Assembly: GCF_000261685.1 (NCBI RefSeq)
Contig: NZ_AJQE01000175.1
Coordinates: forward strand, 1 to 64,000
DNA: 64,000 bases
Direction: 5' to 3'
Source of the DNA: Bradyrhizobium genomosp. I (2014)
GTDB taxonomy: Bacteria; Pseudomonadota; Alphaproteobacteria; Rhizobiales; Xanthobacteraceae
The notes below the pieces were generated by a model. It ran no database searches and was not told the DNA's origin. It saw nothing but the letters and a program-made list of their open reading frames with translations. A program made the position numbers and the translations under genes. Shown in pieces: positions 17,179 through 25,715 of this stretch (position 1 is its first letter; the number at the start of each line of letters is the position of its first letter).

Positions 17179-18876
17179 TCACCGCCCTCTTTGGTCAGGG
17201 CCGCCAAGAACGCTGTCGAGCGTCCGCAACCACTGTGAGCTGTCGGTCTTTTCAGCCAGCCCTTCCGCACGCAGGAGGTCGCGCAGCTGCGCGTGCGCGC
17301 CGACGATGCAGAGTGCGATGTGACGAGAGGCGAGCTCGTCGTAGAGATCGTGCAGCATGCGCGCGCCGGCGAGATCGATATAGGGCGATGCCGAGAGATC
17401 GCAGACGACCAGCCTGATCTCAGCCGATTTCCCCAGCGCGTTCAACACTGCCTCCAGGACCGTCTCTGCGTTGATGTAGAGCAGCGAGGCTTCAGGGCGG
17501 AAAGCGATCACACCAATCAGCGGCTCGACCCCTTCATGCCTGGCGCTGTCGGAGTAGCGGCCGGTTCCCCGCAGGCGGCCGAGAAAGGCGATATTCGGCT
17601 GCGACGCCCGCGCCAGCAGCAGGAAAATCGACGCGATCGCAGCGAGCAGCACGCCTTGAAGAATTCCGAGCAGCAGCACCGCAATCAGGGCGATGGCCGC
17701 TGCATAGAAATCGATCCGGCTGACTTTCCACATGCGGATCAGCGCGGGAATGTCCACCAGCCTGTACACCGCTGCAAATACGATGGCGGCCAACACTGCT
17801 TTCGGCAGGTTGGTCAGGAGGCCGGTGAAGAACAACAGACACAGCGCCAAGGTGACGGAGCAGATCATCACCGCCAGCGGTGTCCGTGCGCCGGCATTGT
17901 CGTTCACGGCCGATTGGGACAGGCCGCCAGCGACGGGATAGCCTTGGCCGAATGCCGCGGCAAGGTTGGCGGCGCCCAGGCCAAGGAATTCCTGCCGGAC
18001 GTCGAGCGCATATCCGTGCTTGGCAGCGAAGCTGCGCGCGGCCGACACGCCTTCGATATAGGCCAGCAACAGGCAACCCGCCGCAATGGGAAACAGCTCT
18101 TCGGGCTCGACCAAGCCGAAGGTCGGAACGGCAAGGGTCGGCAGACCCTCGGGGATCTTGCCGGTGACCGGCACGCCCATGGCAGGCAACCCAAGCAGCG
18201 TGGCCACCACGATCGAGAGTGCCACGATGCTGATGCCCACCGGCAGGCCCGGCAGGTGCCGCTCGCCGAGCAGCAACAGCAGGAGCGCAACGGCACCGAC
18301 CGTCAATACGAGCAGATTTGTATCGCCAAACTGGCCTGCGATGTGGATTGCCCGATCGAAGAAATTGCGACCGCCGCCAGAAACACCGAACAGAGCTGGC
18401 AATTGGCTCATAATGATGGTGAGCCCGGCACCCGCCTTGAAGCCGACCAGGATGCTGTCGCTGACCAGGCGGACGAGACTCGAGAGCTTGAACAGCCAGG
18501 CGATCAGGCATAGCAGCGCTACTGCGCAGGCGACTAGGCTTGCAATTTGCGCATAGCGAACCGGATCGCCTGCTGCGAGCGAACCGACGGTGCCCGCGAT
18601 CATCAGCGAGATGGCCGAGGTCGGACCAATGGCAAGCTGGCGCGACGATCCGAGCAGCGCATAGCCGATGCCACCAAGAATATAGCCATAAACCCCGGTC
18701 TGCGGCGGTAAGCCAGCAAGGCCCGCATACGCGAGCGACACTGGAATCGCGTACGCGGCCAGTGTCACGCCCGCCACTGCGTCGGAGGAGAGCCAAGCGA
18801 TCCGATACCCGGAAAGCCAACTAAACGGCGAAAACAGACGCGTCCAGCCAACCCGCGGTTCAGACGGCGGCTTCAT
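17179..18876 (-). CDS. SulP family anion transporter with STAS domain
   Basis: About 565 aa. Multiple spans in the SulP order are visible, with the family stretch AYAIPVSLAYAGLAGLPPQTGVYG, then GPTSAISLMIAG and GYPVAGGLSQSAVNDNAGART. A C-terminal STAS domain starts near the segment LLYINAETVLEAVLNAL and contains CDLSASPYIDLAGARML. Substrate may be sulfate, bicarbonate or another anion. The ATG at 18876 overlaps the stop of the DUF1275 gene (ATGA), so the two are co-translated. Confidence 0.9.
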   Translation of the reverse strand: MKPPSEPRVGWTRLFSPFSWLSGYRIAWLSSDAVAGVTLAAYAIPVSLAYAGLAGLPPQTGVYGYILGGIGYALLGSSRQLAIGPTSAISLMIAGTVGSLAAGDPVRYAQIASLVACAVALLCLIAWLFKLSSLVRLVSDSILVGFKAGAGLTIIMSQLPALFGVSGGGRNFFDRAIHIAGQFGDTNLLVLTVGAVALLLLLLGERHLPGLPVGISIVALSIVVATLLGLPAMGVPVTGKIPEGLPTLAVPTFGLVEPEELFPIAAGCLLLAYIEGVSAARSFAAKHGYALDVRQEFLGLGAANLAAAFGQGYPVAGGLSQSAVNDNAGARTPLAVMICSVTLALCLLFFTGLLTNLPKAVLAAIVFAAVYRLVDIPALIRMWKVSRIDFYAAAIALIAVLLLGILQGVLLAAIASIFLLLARASQPNIAFLGRLRGTGRYSDSARHEGVEPLIGVIAFRPEASLLYINAETVLEAVLNALGKSAEIRLVVCDLSASPYIDLAGARMLHDLYDELASRHIALCIVGAHAQLRDLLRAEGLAEKTDSSQWLRTLDSVLGGPDQRGR

Positions 18877-19556
18877 GGGCTCGCCTCGGAGCGCACGACT
18901 TCGCACCGCAATAGAACGATCAGCAAGGCAACCACAGGAAGCCCTAGCGCGAGGTCCGGGGCGGCCTTGGTCATCAGAGCACCGAGGGCGGCGCCAAGGC
19001 CGAAGGCGCCGCACACGGCCGTAAAGATGCCGGACCGCCGCAACGTCCCAACCGCGGCGCCGCCGGAAGCCACTGCGAAGATGCCCTCGATCGCTTGGCG
19101 CATGTTACCGGTGATCATCACCGTGCTGTACGTCGCGCCCTCGACCCTGGTGAAGACCGCCGCCTGCATTGCGGCGACGAATGAAATTCCCAACGTGCCG
19201 GCAATCTCGGGCATCCGATTATGTAGGATCCCGACAGCGATCAGAACGAGGATCTCGATCAACGTACTGATCGCGCTGGCTCTCTCCCCCGCAGCGCGGC
19301 GCAGCCAAGCAGCGACCACAATGCCGAGCGCGAAGGCCATGATCGGAGGGACAAATTGCATCGCTCTCGCCCGCTCGCCGGCCATTCCGTAGACCCAGAG
19401 AAGGACGAGATTCGCCGTCTGAGCGTTGGCCATCACGCCGTGAACGATCCAGGTATAGGCATCGAGACAGCCACCCGCGAACGCCAGCAACAGCGCGACG
19501 GCGATCGTCTCGTCGCGACGCAGCAATGGAGCAGCGGCAATCCCCAGTGAGCTCAT
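18873..19556 (-). CDS. DUF1275 (YoaK) family membrane protein
   Basis: 227 aa, six or so hydrophobic segments. Family hallmarks: AFAGGCLDAYTWIVHGVMANAQTANLVLL near the N-terminus and TYSTVMITGNMRQA in the middle. Function of the family is not known. It overlaps SulP downstream and starts 67 nt from the FixK box at 19623, which lies between it and the divergent second AspT-like gene. Confidence 0.88.
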   Translation of the reverse strand: MSSLGIAAAPLLRRDETIAVALLLAFAGGCLDAYTWIVHGVMANAQTANLVLLWVYGMAGERARAMQFVPPIMAFALGIVVAAWLRRAAGERASAISTLIEILVLIAVGILHNRMPEIAGTLGISFVAAMQAAVFTRVEGATYSTVMITGNMRQAIEGIFAVASGGAAVGTLRRSGIFTAVCGAFGLGAALGALMTKAAPDLALGLPVVALLIVLLRCEVVRSEASP

Positions 19557-19622
19557 ATCCGATACGTCGTGTGTCGCCGATCTGGCACTGGCCTATTGAC
19601 GGCGCCCGAGCGGAGGAAAGGC

Positions 19623-19636
19623 TTGACTTGAATCAA
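19623..19636. promoter_or_regulatory. FixK/FNR-type box between DUF1275-SulP and the second AspT operon
   Basis: TTGACTTGAATCAA. Rightwards the class II position predicts a start near 19671 and a leader of about 27 nt to the ATG at 19698. Leftwards a start near 19588 would give about 32 nt to the ATG at 19556. Either or both operons may respond. Confidence 0.75.
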
Positions 19637-19697
19637 ACCTCCGAGCGGCTTTGAGGATTCAAATTCACCCGGAACCAAGCGCCGGGGAATAGCGACC

Positions 19698-21386
19698 ATG
19701 GACACCGTCAGGTGGATCATCTCCACCGCTCCGGAAATCTTTCTTTTGCTTGCTGTCGCCGTTGGCACGATCCTGGGCCGCATCAGGATCCGCGGCTTCT
19801 CGATCGGCACCACTGCCTGCACGCTCATCGCTGCCGTGCTCATCGGTCAACTCGGCAGCTTCGCGTTTCCGTCGGTGCTGCGGGTCATCCTGTTCAGCCT
19901 GTTCGTATTCACGATCGGCTACAAATCCGGACCGGAATTCTTCGCATCCTTGAGCATCCGCACTCTGGCCCAGGTCGCCATGGCGCTCGTGCTCGGCGGC
20001 ACGGGCTTGATCATCGTTCTGGCATTTGCCTTTACGGTGGGGCTCGACCCAGGCACCGCGTCTGGCCTCGCCGCGGGCGCACTGACGCAATCCTCCGTCA
20101 TCGGCACTGCCTCGGGTGCCCTGGCGCAACTTGGGCTGTCCAAGGCTTTGCTCGAGCAGCAAGAGGCGAATATCGCTGCCGGCTACGCCGTCACCTACGT
20201 TCTCGGATACATCCTGACGCTCCTCTACGTCCCGTTCGTCGCGCCCAAGCTGATGGGTGTCAACCTCAAGGACGAAGCCAAGAAGCTCGAGATCGAGCTT
20301 GCCGGGGGCGAGCCTCCCAAGACCGAGAACCTGCACTATCGCAAATTCCAGGCGCGCGCCTATCGCGTCTCGGCGGCCGCGGGCCGAACCGTGAAGGCGA
20401 TCGAGGGGGAGATCGGCAGCCGGACGGTGATCGAGCGCATCGTGCGTCACGGAGCCGACATTGAGCCGCATCTGGACACCGTGCTCGAGACCGACGACGA
20501 CATCGTGATCGCCGGGCGGACAGCGGTGATCGTGGCCGCACGGCCCGTGATCGGCACCGAGATCGACGCCGACGAGATCCTGAAGGCGATGCCGGGCAAT
20601 GTGGTCGACGTGCTGGTGGACAACCGCAAGCTCCACGGCCGTTCGGTCCAGGACGTGGCCGATCGCGTCGGCAGCAATGCGCGCGGCGTGTTCCTGCGGA
20701 CCCTGACGCGGATGGGGCGCGAGGTGCCTCTTAGTGCGGACACGCGCATCTATGTGGGCGACGTCATGACGCTGGTCGGCACCAGCCGCAACATCGAACG
20801 CGCAGCCGCGCAAGTCGGACAGATCTTGCGCGCCGGCGACCGCACCGACATCGCCTTTCTCGCGGCCGGCATTGCCGCCGGCCTGCTGGCCGGCCTGCTC
20901 AGCTTCAAGTTCGGGAGCGTCGCGCTGACGCTCGGCGGCGGAGGCGGCGCCTTGATCGCGGGCCTCGTCTGCGGCTGGTTGCGGTCACGCTGGCCGACGA
21001 TGGGTGCGATGCCGCCCGCCGCGCAGCAGACACTGAGCGACCTGGGCCTCGGCGGCTTCATTGCCGCCATCGGCCTCGGCAACGGCCATGCCGCCTGGAT
21101 CGCGATCCAGGCGCATGGCTTCTTGCTGGTCGGCATGGGTCTTGTCGTCACGCTTGTGCCGCTGATGGTGGCGACGCTGTTCGCCTATCACGTGCTGCGC
21201 ATGAATCCAGTCGTCGCCTGCGGCGCACTGGCAGGAGCCATGACAGTCGACGCCGCCGTCACGGGCGCCTGCGAAGTCGCCGAAAGCCAGACGCCGGTGC
21301 TCGGCGTCGCCGTGCCCTATGCAGTGGGGAACGTCGTTCTGACGGTGCTCGGCCCGATCATCGTAGCCGCGACTTTTGCCGGATGA
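19698..21386 (+). CDS. aspT: AspT-like aspartate:alanine exchanger family transporter (copy 2)
   Basis: 562 aa, same architecture as the protein at 12578-14278: an N-terminal membrane half (LLLAVAVGTILGRIRIRGFSIG), paired TrkA-C-like domains (about residues 205-370), and a C-terminal membrane half ending ACEVAESQTPVLGVAVPYAVG. The two copies are clearly diverged, so this is not a recent duplication. It heads an operon with a secreted hydrolase-like protein (10 nt later) and an IalB-like protein, not a decarboxylase, so its substrates may differ from copy 1. Confidence 0.88.
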   Translation: MDTVRWIISTAPEIFLLLAVAVGTILGRIRIRGFSIGTTACTLIAAVLIGQLGSFAFPSVLRVILFSLFVFTIGYKSGPEFFASLSIRTLAQVAMALVLGGTGLIIVLAFAFTVGLDPGTASGLAAGALTQSSVIGTASGALAQLGLSKALLEQQEANIAAGYAVTYVLGYILTLLYVPFVAPKLMGVNLKDEAKKLEIELAGGEPPKTENLHYRKFQARAYRVSAAAGRTVKAIEGEIGSRTVIERIVRHGADIEPHLDTVLETDDDIVIAGRTAVIVAARPVIGTEIDADEILKAMPGNVVDVLVDNRKLHGRSVQDVADRVGSNARGVFLRTLTRMGREVPLSADTRIYVGDVMTLVGTSRNIERAAAQVGQILRAGDRTDIAFLAAGIAAGLLAGLLSFKFGSVALTLGGGGGALIAGLVCGWLRSRWPTMGAMPPAAQQTLSDLGLGGFIAAIGLGNGHAAWIAIQAHGFLLVGMGLVVTLVPLMVATLFAYHVLRMNPVVACGALAGAMTVDAAVTGACEVAESQTPVLGVAVPYAVGNVVLTVLGPIIVAATFAG

Positions 21387-21396
21387 GGAGGATGGA

Positions 21397-22290
21397 ATGC
21401 CGTCGTATTCCTCAGTCAAACGAACGCTGTGGGCGGCGCTGCTGTTGCTGGCTTTCTTGATTGTGCCGGCCGGTGCCGACGATCAAGCCGCCCCACGACG
21501 CATTCACGAAGAGATCTGGGCTCTACCGTTGCCGCTCCCGATGTTCGCCTATCTGGTGCGCCCCGTGGGCGACGGCCCCTTCCCTCTGGTGATCATGAAC
21601 CACGGCGTGTCGCTCAACCCGACCGAACGCAGCTTCTTTCCGCTGGTCGAGTTTCGCGACGCCGCCAAATGGTTCGCCAGGCAAGGCTATCTCGTGGTGG
21701 CGCCGGTCGGCACCGGATACGGCGCCTCCGCCATCGACATTCCCGAGCGTGGGATGTACGGCCCGTTCTTCTCCAAGGTCGGCAAGTGCACCAATCCGAA
21801 CTTCCATGATGCGGGTCTCGCTGTCGCCCAGGTCGACCTCTGGATCATCGACTACATGGTTGCCGAGAAGCGCGTCCTGCCTGACGGCGTGATCGTGGTC
21901 GGACAATCCGCAGGAGGCTGGGCCTCCATTGCGCTGTCGAGCCTCAACCCGCCGCAGGTGAAGGCCATCATCACCTTCGCCGCGGGCCGCGGCGGCCGGG
22001 TCGGCGGCAAGCCGAACAACAACTGCGCGCCCGACAGGCTGGTCGAGACGACAGGCGAGTTCGGCCGCACCTCGCGGGTGCCGATGTTGTGGATCTACAT
22101 CGAGAACGACACGTTCTTCGGCCCGGCTCTGTCGAAGCGGATGCATCGGGCCTTCACTGCCGGCGGCGGCAAGGCCGAATACCACCTGATGCCGCCGTTC
22201 GGCAACGAGGGGCATTATTTCGTCGGCTCGCCCGATGCGATTCCAATCTGGTCACCACTTGTCACCGGATTTCTCGACGCCCTGAAGTGA
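21397..22290 (+). CDS. Secreted dienelactone-hydrolase-like alpha/beta hydrolase
   Basis: 297 aa with a signal peptide (ALLLLAFLIVPAGA). It has the alpha/beta hydrolase order: PLVIMNHGVSL (oxyanion region), nucleophile elbow GQSAGGW, an acid candidate near WIYIENDTFF, and a C-terminal GNEGHYF histidine. Start at 21397 is set by GAGGAGG 5 nt upstream. It is the second gene of the copy-2 AspT operon. Periplasmic esterase or peptidase activity is inferred; substrate unknown. Confidence 0.82.
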   Translation: MPSYSSVKRTLWAALLLLAFLIVPAGADDQAAPRRIHEEIWALPLPLPMFAYLVRPVGDGPFPLVIMNHGVSLNPTERSFFPLVEFRDAAKWFARQGYLVVAPVGTGYGASAIDIPERGMYGPFFSKVGKCTNPNFHDAGLAVAQVDLWIIDYMVAEKRVLPDGVIVVGQSAGGWASIALSSLNPPQVKAIITFAAGRGGRVGGKPNNNCAPDRLVETTGEFGRTSRVPMLWIYIENDTFFGPALSKRMHRAFTAGGGKAEYHLMPPFGNEGHYFVGSPDAIPIWSPLVTGFLDALK

Positions 22291-22319
22291 CGGCCATTGC
22301 TGGTGTCAGGAGGATAGAG

Positions 22320-22892
22320 ATGCATCTTCGCAATCGTGACTTCGCTCGCAATTGGATTGGCAGGACTTGGTTTGCGGCTCTGCTGGCGGCCATCTTCGTG
22401 ACCGCACCCGTGAGTGCGGAGATCACGCCGCGCGGGCAGCGGTCCGCGAGCGACATCAAGTACGGCGAGTGGAAGAAGCTCTGCTTCAAGGCAGCCGGGG
22501 CCCCTCTGCTATGCAGGACCTCGATCTCGGGGACTTACGAGACCGGGCAGATGGCGGTTCGGATCGATCTGATCGAACGAGAGAAAGGCGGCAATGCGCG
22601 CGTGCAGATCTTCGTCCCCGTCGGCATGTATCTGCGAATTCCCGCCAAGCTGAAGGTTGATGCAGGCGCGATCAATCCGATTCCCTACAGTTGGTGCCTC
22701 AGCAACGGCTGCATCGCAGGCGACGTGGCGAGCCCGAAGCTGATCAAAGAGATGGAAGCGGGAAAGACTCTGACGCTGGAGGTTGTCGACTCCAATCTGC
22801 TGTCGCTCACGACCTCCATGTCTCTCTCGCAATTCCGCGTCGCTCACAACGGACCGCCGGCGCAGACGCTCGAGCAAGACATCGAGGAATGA
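22320..22892 (+). CDS. Invasion-associated locus B (IalB)-like secreted protein
   Basis: 190 aa with a signal peptide (WFAALLAAIFVTAPVSA). The mature part follows the IalB pattern: YGEWKKLCF near the start, a LCRTSISG strand, RVQIFVPVGMYL, and a paired-cysteine SWCLSNGCIAGD loop. AGGAGG is 7 nt upstream of the ATG. Members are periplasmic proteins often linked to envelope stress or host interaction; here it is the last gene of the copy-2 AspT operon and converges on a FixK-type gene. Confidence 0.82.
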   Translation: MHLRNRDFARNWIGRTWFAALLAAIFVTAPVSAEITPRGQRSASDIKYGEWKKLCFKAAGAPLLCRTSISGTYETGQMAVRIDLIEREKGGNARVQIFVPVGMYLRIPAKLKVDAGAINPIPYSWCLSNGCIAGDVASPKLIKEMEAGKTLTLEVVDSNLLSLTTSMSLSQFRVAHNGPPAQTLEQDIEE

Positions 22893-22918
22893 ACCGGCTC
22901 GCCGCCTCGCAGGTGCTC

Positions 22919-23584
22919 TCAGGCGTCGTACTCGGCAAGTCCATTGCGGTCGAGCAACACGATCTGCCGCTGAGTCGCCCCTTCGAACTTCAGCATCTTC
23001 CGGTCGCGCAGCGTGGAGCAGGTGCGCGAGACCGTCTCAAGCGTCAATCCGAGATAATCGGCGATGTCGCGACGGCTCATTGGCAGCACCAAGACCTTGG
23101 GATGGCCGAGCCGCTCGTCGATTTCGAGCAGGAACGCGGCCACGCGCTCCAGTGCCGTCTTTCGTCCCAGCAGAAGCATGTGATTTTCCGCATGCTGCAG
23201 GTTCCGCGTCACGAGACCAAGAAATATCGAGGCGCCCGACTCCCGGCTTCGCATCGTCTCGAGAAGGCTCCGTCGCTTGGTGATACGCACCCTGGTTTCA
23301 ACGATCGCTTCAGCAGTGAATCGATGGGATGCGCCATTATCGAGCCCGAACATGTCGCCGGGCAGGTGGAACGAACTGATCTGGCGACGGCCGTCCGATA
23401 GCAGCTTGTAGGTGCGTACTGCGCCGGAGATGATCTGATAGACGTACTCCGTCTCCTCTCCTTCGCCGAAGACTTCCGTTCCTCTGCGGTATCGAAATTC
23501 ACTGCAGAACACGCGCTCGCCTGCGAGTGCTGCGAGATGCCCGTCAACCGGACGGATGCTGGAGGTGTTGGTCCTGAGCAGCAT
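22919..23584 (-). CDS. FixK-type Crp/Fnr family transcriptional regulator (copy 1)
   Basis: 221 aa. Cyclic-nucleotide-binding-fold N-terminus (DYVYQ-type stretch EYVYQIISGAVRTYKLL, RQISSFHLPGDMFG), a long dimerisation helix with HMLLLGRKTALERVAAFLL, and a helix-turn-helix with LPMSRRDIADYLGLTLETVSR. E-x-x-S-R is the FNR/FixK base-reading signature for TTGA half-sites. It lacks the four-cysteine Fe-S cluster of FNR; only Cys27 and Cys189 are present, and Cys189 lies right in the recognition helix. Its own upstream region carries a weaker FixK-like site (23646-23659), suggesting auto- or cross-regulation. Confidence 0.92.
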   Translation of the reverse strand: MLLRTNTSSIRPVDGHLAALAGERVFCSEFRYRRGTEVFGEGEETEYVYQIISGAVRTYKLLSDGRRQISSFHLPGDMFGLDNGASHRFTAEAIVETRVRITKRRSLLETMRSRESGASIFLGLVTRNLQHAENHMLLLGRKTALERVAAFLLEIDERLGHPKVLVLPMSRRDIADYLGLTLETVSRTCSTLRDRKMLKFEGATQRQIVLLDRNGLAEYDA

Positions 23585-23645
23585 CTGAAAAACTCCGACT
23601 GAATTAACAATGCACGAATGTTAGGCAGACGGCTGCCGAGCGAAT

Positions 23646-23659
23646 TTGATCTGCAGCAA
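23646..23659 (-). promoter_or_regulatory. Variant FixK-like box upstream of the copy-1 FixK gene
   Basis: TTGATCTGCAGCAA: one canonical TTGAT half and one GCAA half, as permitted in the TTG(A/C)-N6-(T/G)CAA form of the FixK2 motif. Centre to ATG distance (about 69 nt) fits a class II promoter with a 28-nt leader. The 305-bp gap 23585-23889 between divergent genes holds nothing else I can name. Confidence 0.5.
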
Positions 23660-23889
23660 TTTGAGTCCCCGCCTACGTATTCTCCCGGATCGGATTGCTA
23701 AAAACCGATAGGGAGCTGCAAAGGCGCGGGCTTGCGTCTGATCAACAACGCACGCCGAAACTCACTTAGCTTGCAGCAACTCTCGGGGTTGCGTCCCGCC
23801 GCGAGATCGACGCCGACAAGCGACCGGCCTGATCACATCTGGGCGCCACCTTTCTGTCGTAATTTGCGAATGCTTGAAAAGAAAACGAA

Positions 23890-24324
23890 ATGCCTGCACG
23901 CTTGCCTGCATCCCTGATCTTGACCGTGCTTCTGCTCCTCGGCATTGCCGCTCAAAGCGCTCACGCAGCCGTCACGGTGCGAGTTCAGCTTTCCACCCAG
24001 ACGATGCTGGTCGCCGTCGACGGGACCGAGTATGTGACTTGGCCAGTCTCGACGGCGCGGCGCGGATATCGCACGCCCACCGGCACGTATCGGCCTTATT
24101 CTCTCCAGCGCATGCATTACTCGAAGCTCTACGACTTCACACCGATGCCTTATTCGATCTTCTTCCACGGCGGATACGCGATTCATGGGACATTCGAGGT
24201 GCGCAATCTTGGACGTCCTGTGTCCCACGGCTGCATCCGGTTGGCGCCGGACCAAGCACAATCACTGTTCGAATTGATCCAGGCTCAGGGATCTCAGAAT
24301 ACAACGATTGAAATCTCGCCCTGA
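23890..24324 (+). CDS. L,D-transpeptidase (YkuD domain)
   Basis: 144 aa with a signal peptide (LILTVLLLLGIAAQSAHA) and essentially only the YkuD catalytic fold: TPTGTYRP, IHGTFE and the active-site SHGCIRL with Cys115. Such enzymes cross-link peptidoglycan 3-3 or attach lipoproteins. It is a minimal version without a LysM or other wall-binding domain. Divergent from the FixK gene, it may use the same regulatory gap. Confidence 0.9.
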   Translation: MPARLPASLILTVLLLLGIAAQSAHAAVTVRVQLSTQTMLVAVDGTEYVTWPVSTARRGYRTPTGTYRPYSLQRMHYSKLYDFTPMPYSIFFHGGYAIHGTFEVRNLGRPVSHGCIRLAPDQAQSLFELIQAQGSQNTTIEISP

Positions 24325-24353
24325 GGGCGCCATCTCGGCGGATGCTAACGATC

Positions 24354-24680
24354 CTAGCCGAGCCTCTGGACTGGCGTCGCCTCCGCAAAGCACCGACCCG
24401 GCACGTCGATGGGAGGCTTGCAGGCCGCTTTGCCGGATTTGAGCAGGTCTCGCGGTTGCAGACGCACCGGCACTTTGTCCAGCGCTCTCCGCTTCAATTG
24501 CACCGTCGGCAGCCTGTCGCTCTTCCCCGAGCGATTTGCGTTCTGTTCGAGGGCGGACTGAGATCCTGCCGAAAGGCCAGGCAGCGGAATGGCCTGGTGA
24601 ACGGCCATCGCGGTCGTCATGCCCGCGATGTAGATGAGTGAATGCAACGTGAGTGTCTTGAAAAGCATGATGCTGCCCAT
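24354..24680 (-). CDS. Small secreted protein of unknown function
   Basis: About 108 aa from the ATG at 24680 (alternatives at 24704 and 24668; none has a strong ribosome site). A hydrophobic N-terminus (LTLHSLIYIAGMTTAMA) looks like a signal peptide. The rest is basic with two cysteines (KAACKPP, PGRCFAE). A variant FixK-like box lies at 24751-24764. Family not recognised. Confidence 0.5.
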   Translation of the reverse strand: MGSIMLFKTLTLHSLIYIAGMTTAMAVHQAIPLPGLSAGSQSALEQNANRSGKSDRLPTVQLKRRALDKVPVRLQPRDLLKSGKAACKPPIDVPGRCFAEATPVQRLG

Positions 24681-24750
24681 TCCACTTGTGTCCGTTCTGG
24701 ACATCGCCGCACGCGTTGGCGAAGGCTAGTTCGAGGTCGGGGGAGCAAGA

Positions 24751-24764
24751 TTGATCTGACGCAA
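24751..24764 (-). promoter_or_regulatory. Variant FixK-like box upstream of the small secreted protein gene
   Basis: TTGATCTGACGCAA has one good TTGAT half and a GCAA half, closely like the 23646 site (both begin TTGATCTG). Predicted start near 24716 supports an internal ATG (24680) for the downstream gene. Weak evidence on its own. Confidence 0.4.
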
Positions 24765-24820
24765 ATTCTGGGCGGCCTCCGTAATTCTCCTCAGCGATCT
24801 CCATCGGACCGGTCAAACAA

Positions 24821-24843
24821 AACCCCGGCTCAAGGCCGGGGTT
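24821..24843 (-). terminator. Rho-independent terminator after the small gene 24873-25124
   Basis: A 9-bp GC-rich stem (24821-24829 with 24835-24843, arm AACCCCGGC) with a 5-nt loop is followed on the minus strand by TTTTGTTTG. It ends the transcript of the minus-strand gene immediately upstream. Confidence 0.75.
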
Positions 24844-24872
24844 CTGTCCTCGCGCAGGCCGGAGCGCTGAAT

Positions 24873-25124
24873 TCAGCGGCGCCCGACCCGGTTCACTGGG
24901 CCGCCGCGGTTCATCGGTGTTCCCGGCCGCACCGCTTCGCGAGCGGCTGCACGGGCGACCGGTCGCGGCCTGAGCACGACGCCCGGTCTGGCGACGCAAC
25001 TCGGCGGATAGTCGATGTACTGGCAGTACACCACTGCGGCTGCCGGGCCACTGCTGGCCGAGAGACCTAGAATGACGAGGCAGGCACTGAGGGCGACCGA
25101 GGTGAAAAATTGGGACGGCTTCAA
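24873..25124 (-). CDS. Small secreted Pro/Arg-rich protein
   Basis: About 83 aa. Signal peptide (SVALSACLVILGLSASSG) then YCQYIDYPPSCVARPG and a basic Pro/Arg/Gly tail. The likely start is a TTG at 25124 with AGGAGG 5 nt upstream; a GTG at 25130 would overlap the ribosome site. It has its own terminator. The YCxYxDYPPxC pattern is typical of small envelope proteins of this group. Function unknown. Confidence 0.6.
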   Translation of the reverse strand: MKPSQFFTSVALSACLVILGLSASSGPAAAVVYCQYIDYPPSCVARPGVVLRPRPVARAAAREAVRPGTPMNRGGPVNRVGRR

Positions 25125-25215
25125 GAGCACCTCCTATTTGGCAACTACGAACGGCACGACGTGGGGCACAGCGCACGTGTCCATCGCTGGCTATGCACGC
25201 GGCGCCCCGCGAACC

Positions 25216-25497
25216 TCAGTAACAAGGCGGATAAGGATAGTACCCGCAGGCTCTCCGATAGCGGTACGTCCCATAAGCCGCAGCTCCCGCGGCGGCAGCG
25301 CCATAATAGGCGCGGCGATGCACACGGCGATTGACGCCCGCCACGCTCATTGGCGTCAGCGGTCGCCCAACCCTGGCTTCGGCACTATCCTGGGATACGG
25401 TGAGCAGGCTTGTCGATGATGGTCGGAGTGACAGCGGAGCTGCCACAAAGATCGATGCAACCGCGATCAGTCCAAGCCGCTTGGCAATTCGAGTCAT
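25216..25497 (-). CDS. Small secreted Tyr/Arg/Ala-rich protein
   Basis: 93 aa, signal peptide (LGLIAVASIFVAAPL), then a segment with VHRRAYYGAAAAGAAAYG and a C-terminal YYPYPPCY. Start ATG 25497 has GGGAGGG upstream and fits the FixK box at 25558-25571. It resembles the short 'RRAYYG...YGYYPYPPCY' envelope proteins seen in rhizobia. Function unknown. Confidence 0.65.
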   Translation of the reverse strand: MTRIAKRLGLIAVASIFVAAPLSLRPSSTSLLTVSQDSAEARVGRPLTPMSVAGVNRRVHRRAYYGAAAAGAAAYGTYRYRRACGYYPYPPCY

Positions 25498-25557
25498 GCT
25501 CGTCCCTCCCAATTGGTGGTGATGAGAGCTAACGTGAGGTCAGCCGTCGCCAGACCG

Positions 25558-25571
25558 TTGACAAAGATCAA
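25558..25571 (-). promoter_or_regulatory. FixK/FNR-type box upstream of the small secreted protein gene
   Basis: TTGACAAAGATCAA. Class II spacing predicts a start near 25523 and a 26-nt leader to ATG 25497. The gene on the other side (FixJ-like) ends here, so the site can only serve the leftward gene. Confidence 0.75.
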
Positions 25572-25715
25572 CAGAGCTCCAATTTAAGCAGCGGGAAAAG
25601 GGAGCCGACGTTTGTTCGGCGGCGCGCCAGGGCAACAGCAGGGCCCGCTGGTCCGCGCGCCCGCATACCGCCTCGACGGAGGCGATGAACGAGTTCATGG
25701 CTACAGGCCGAATGC

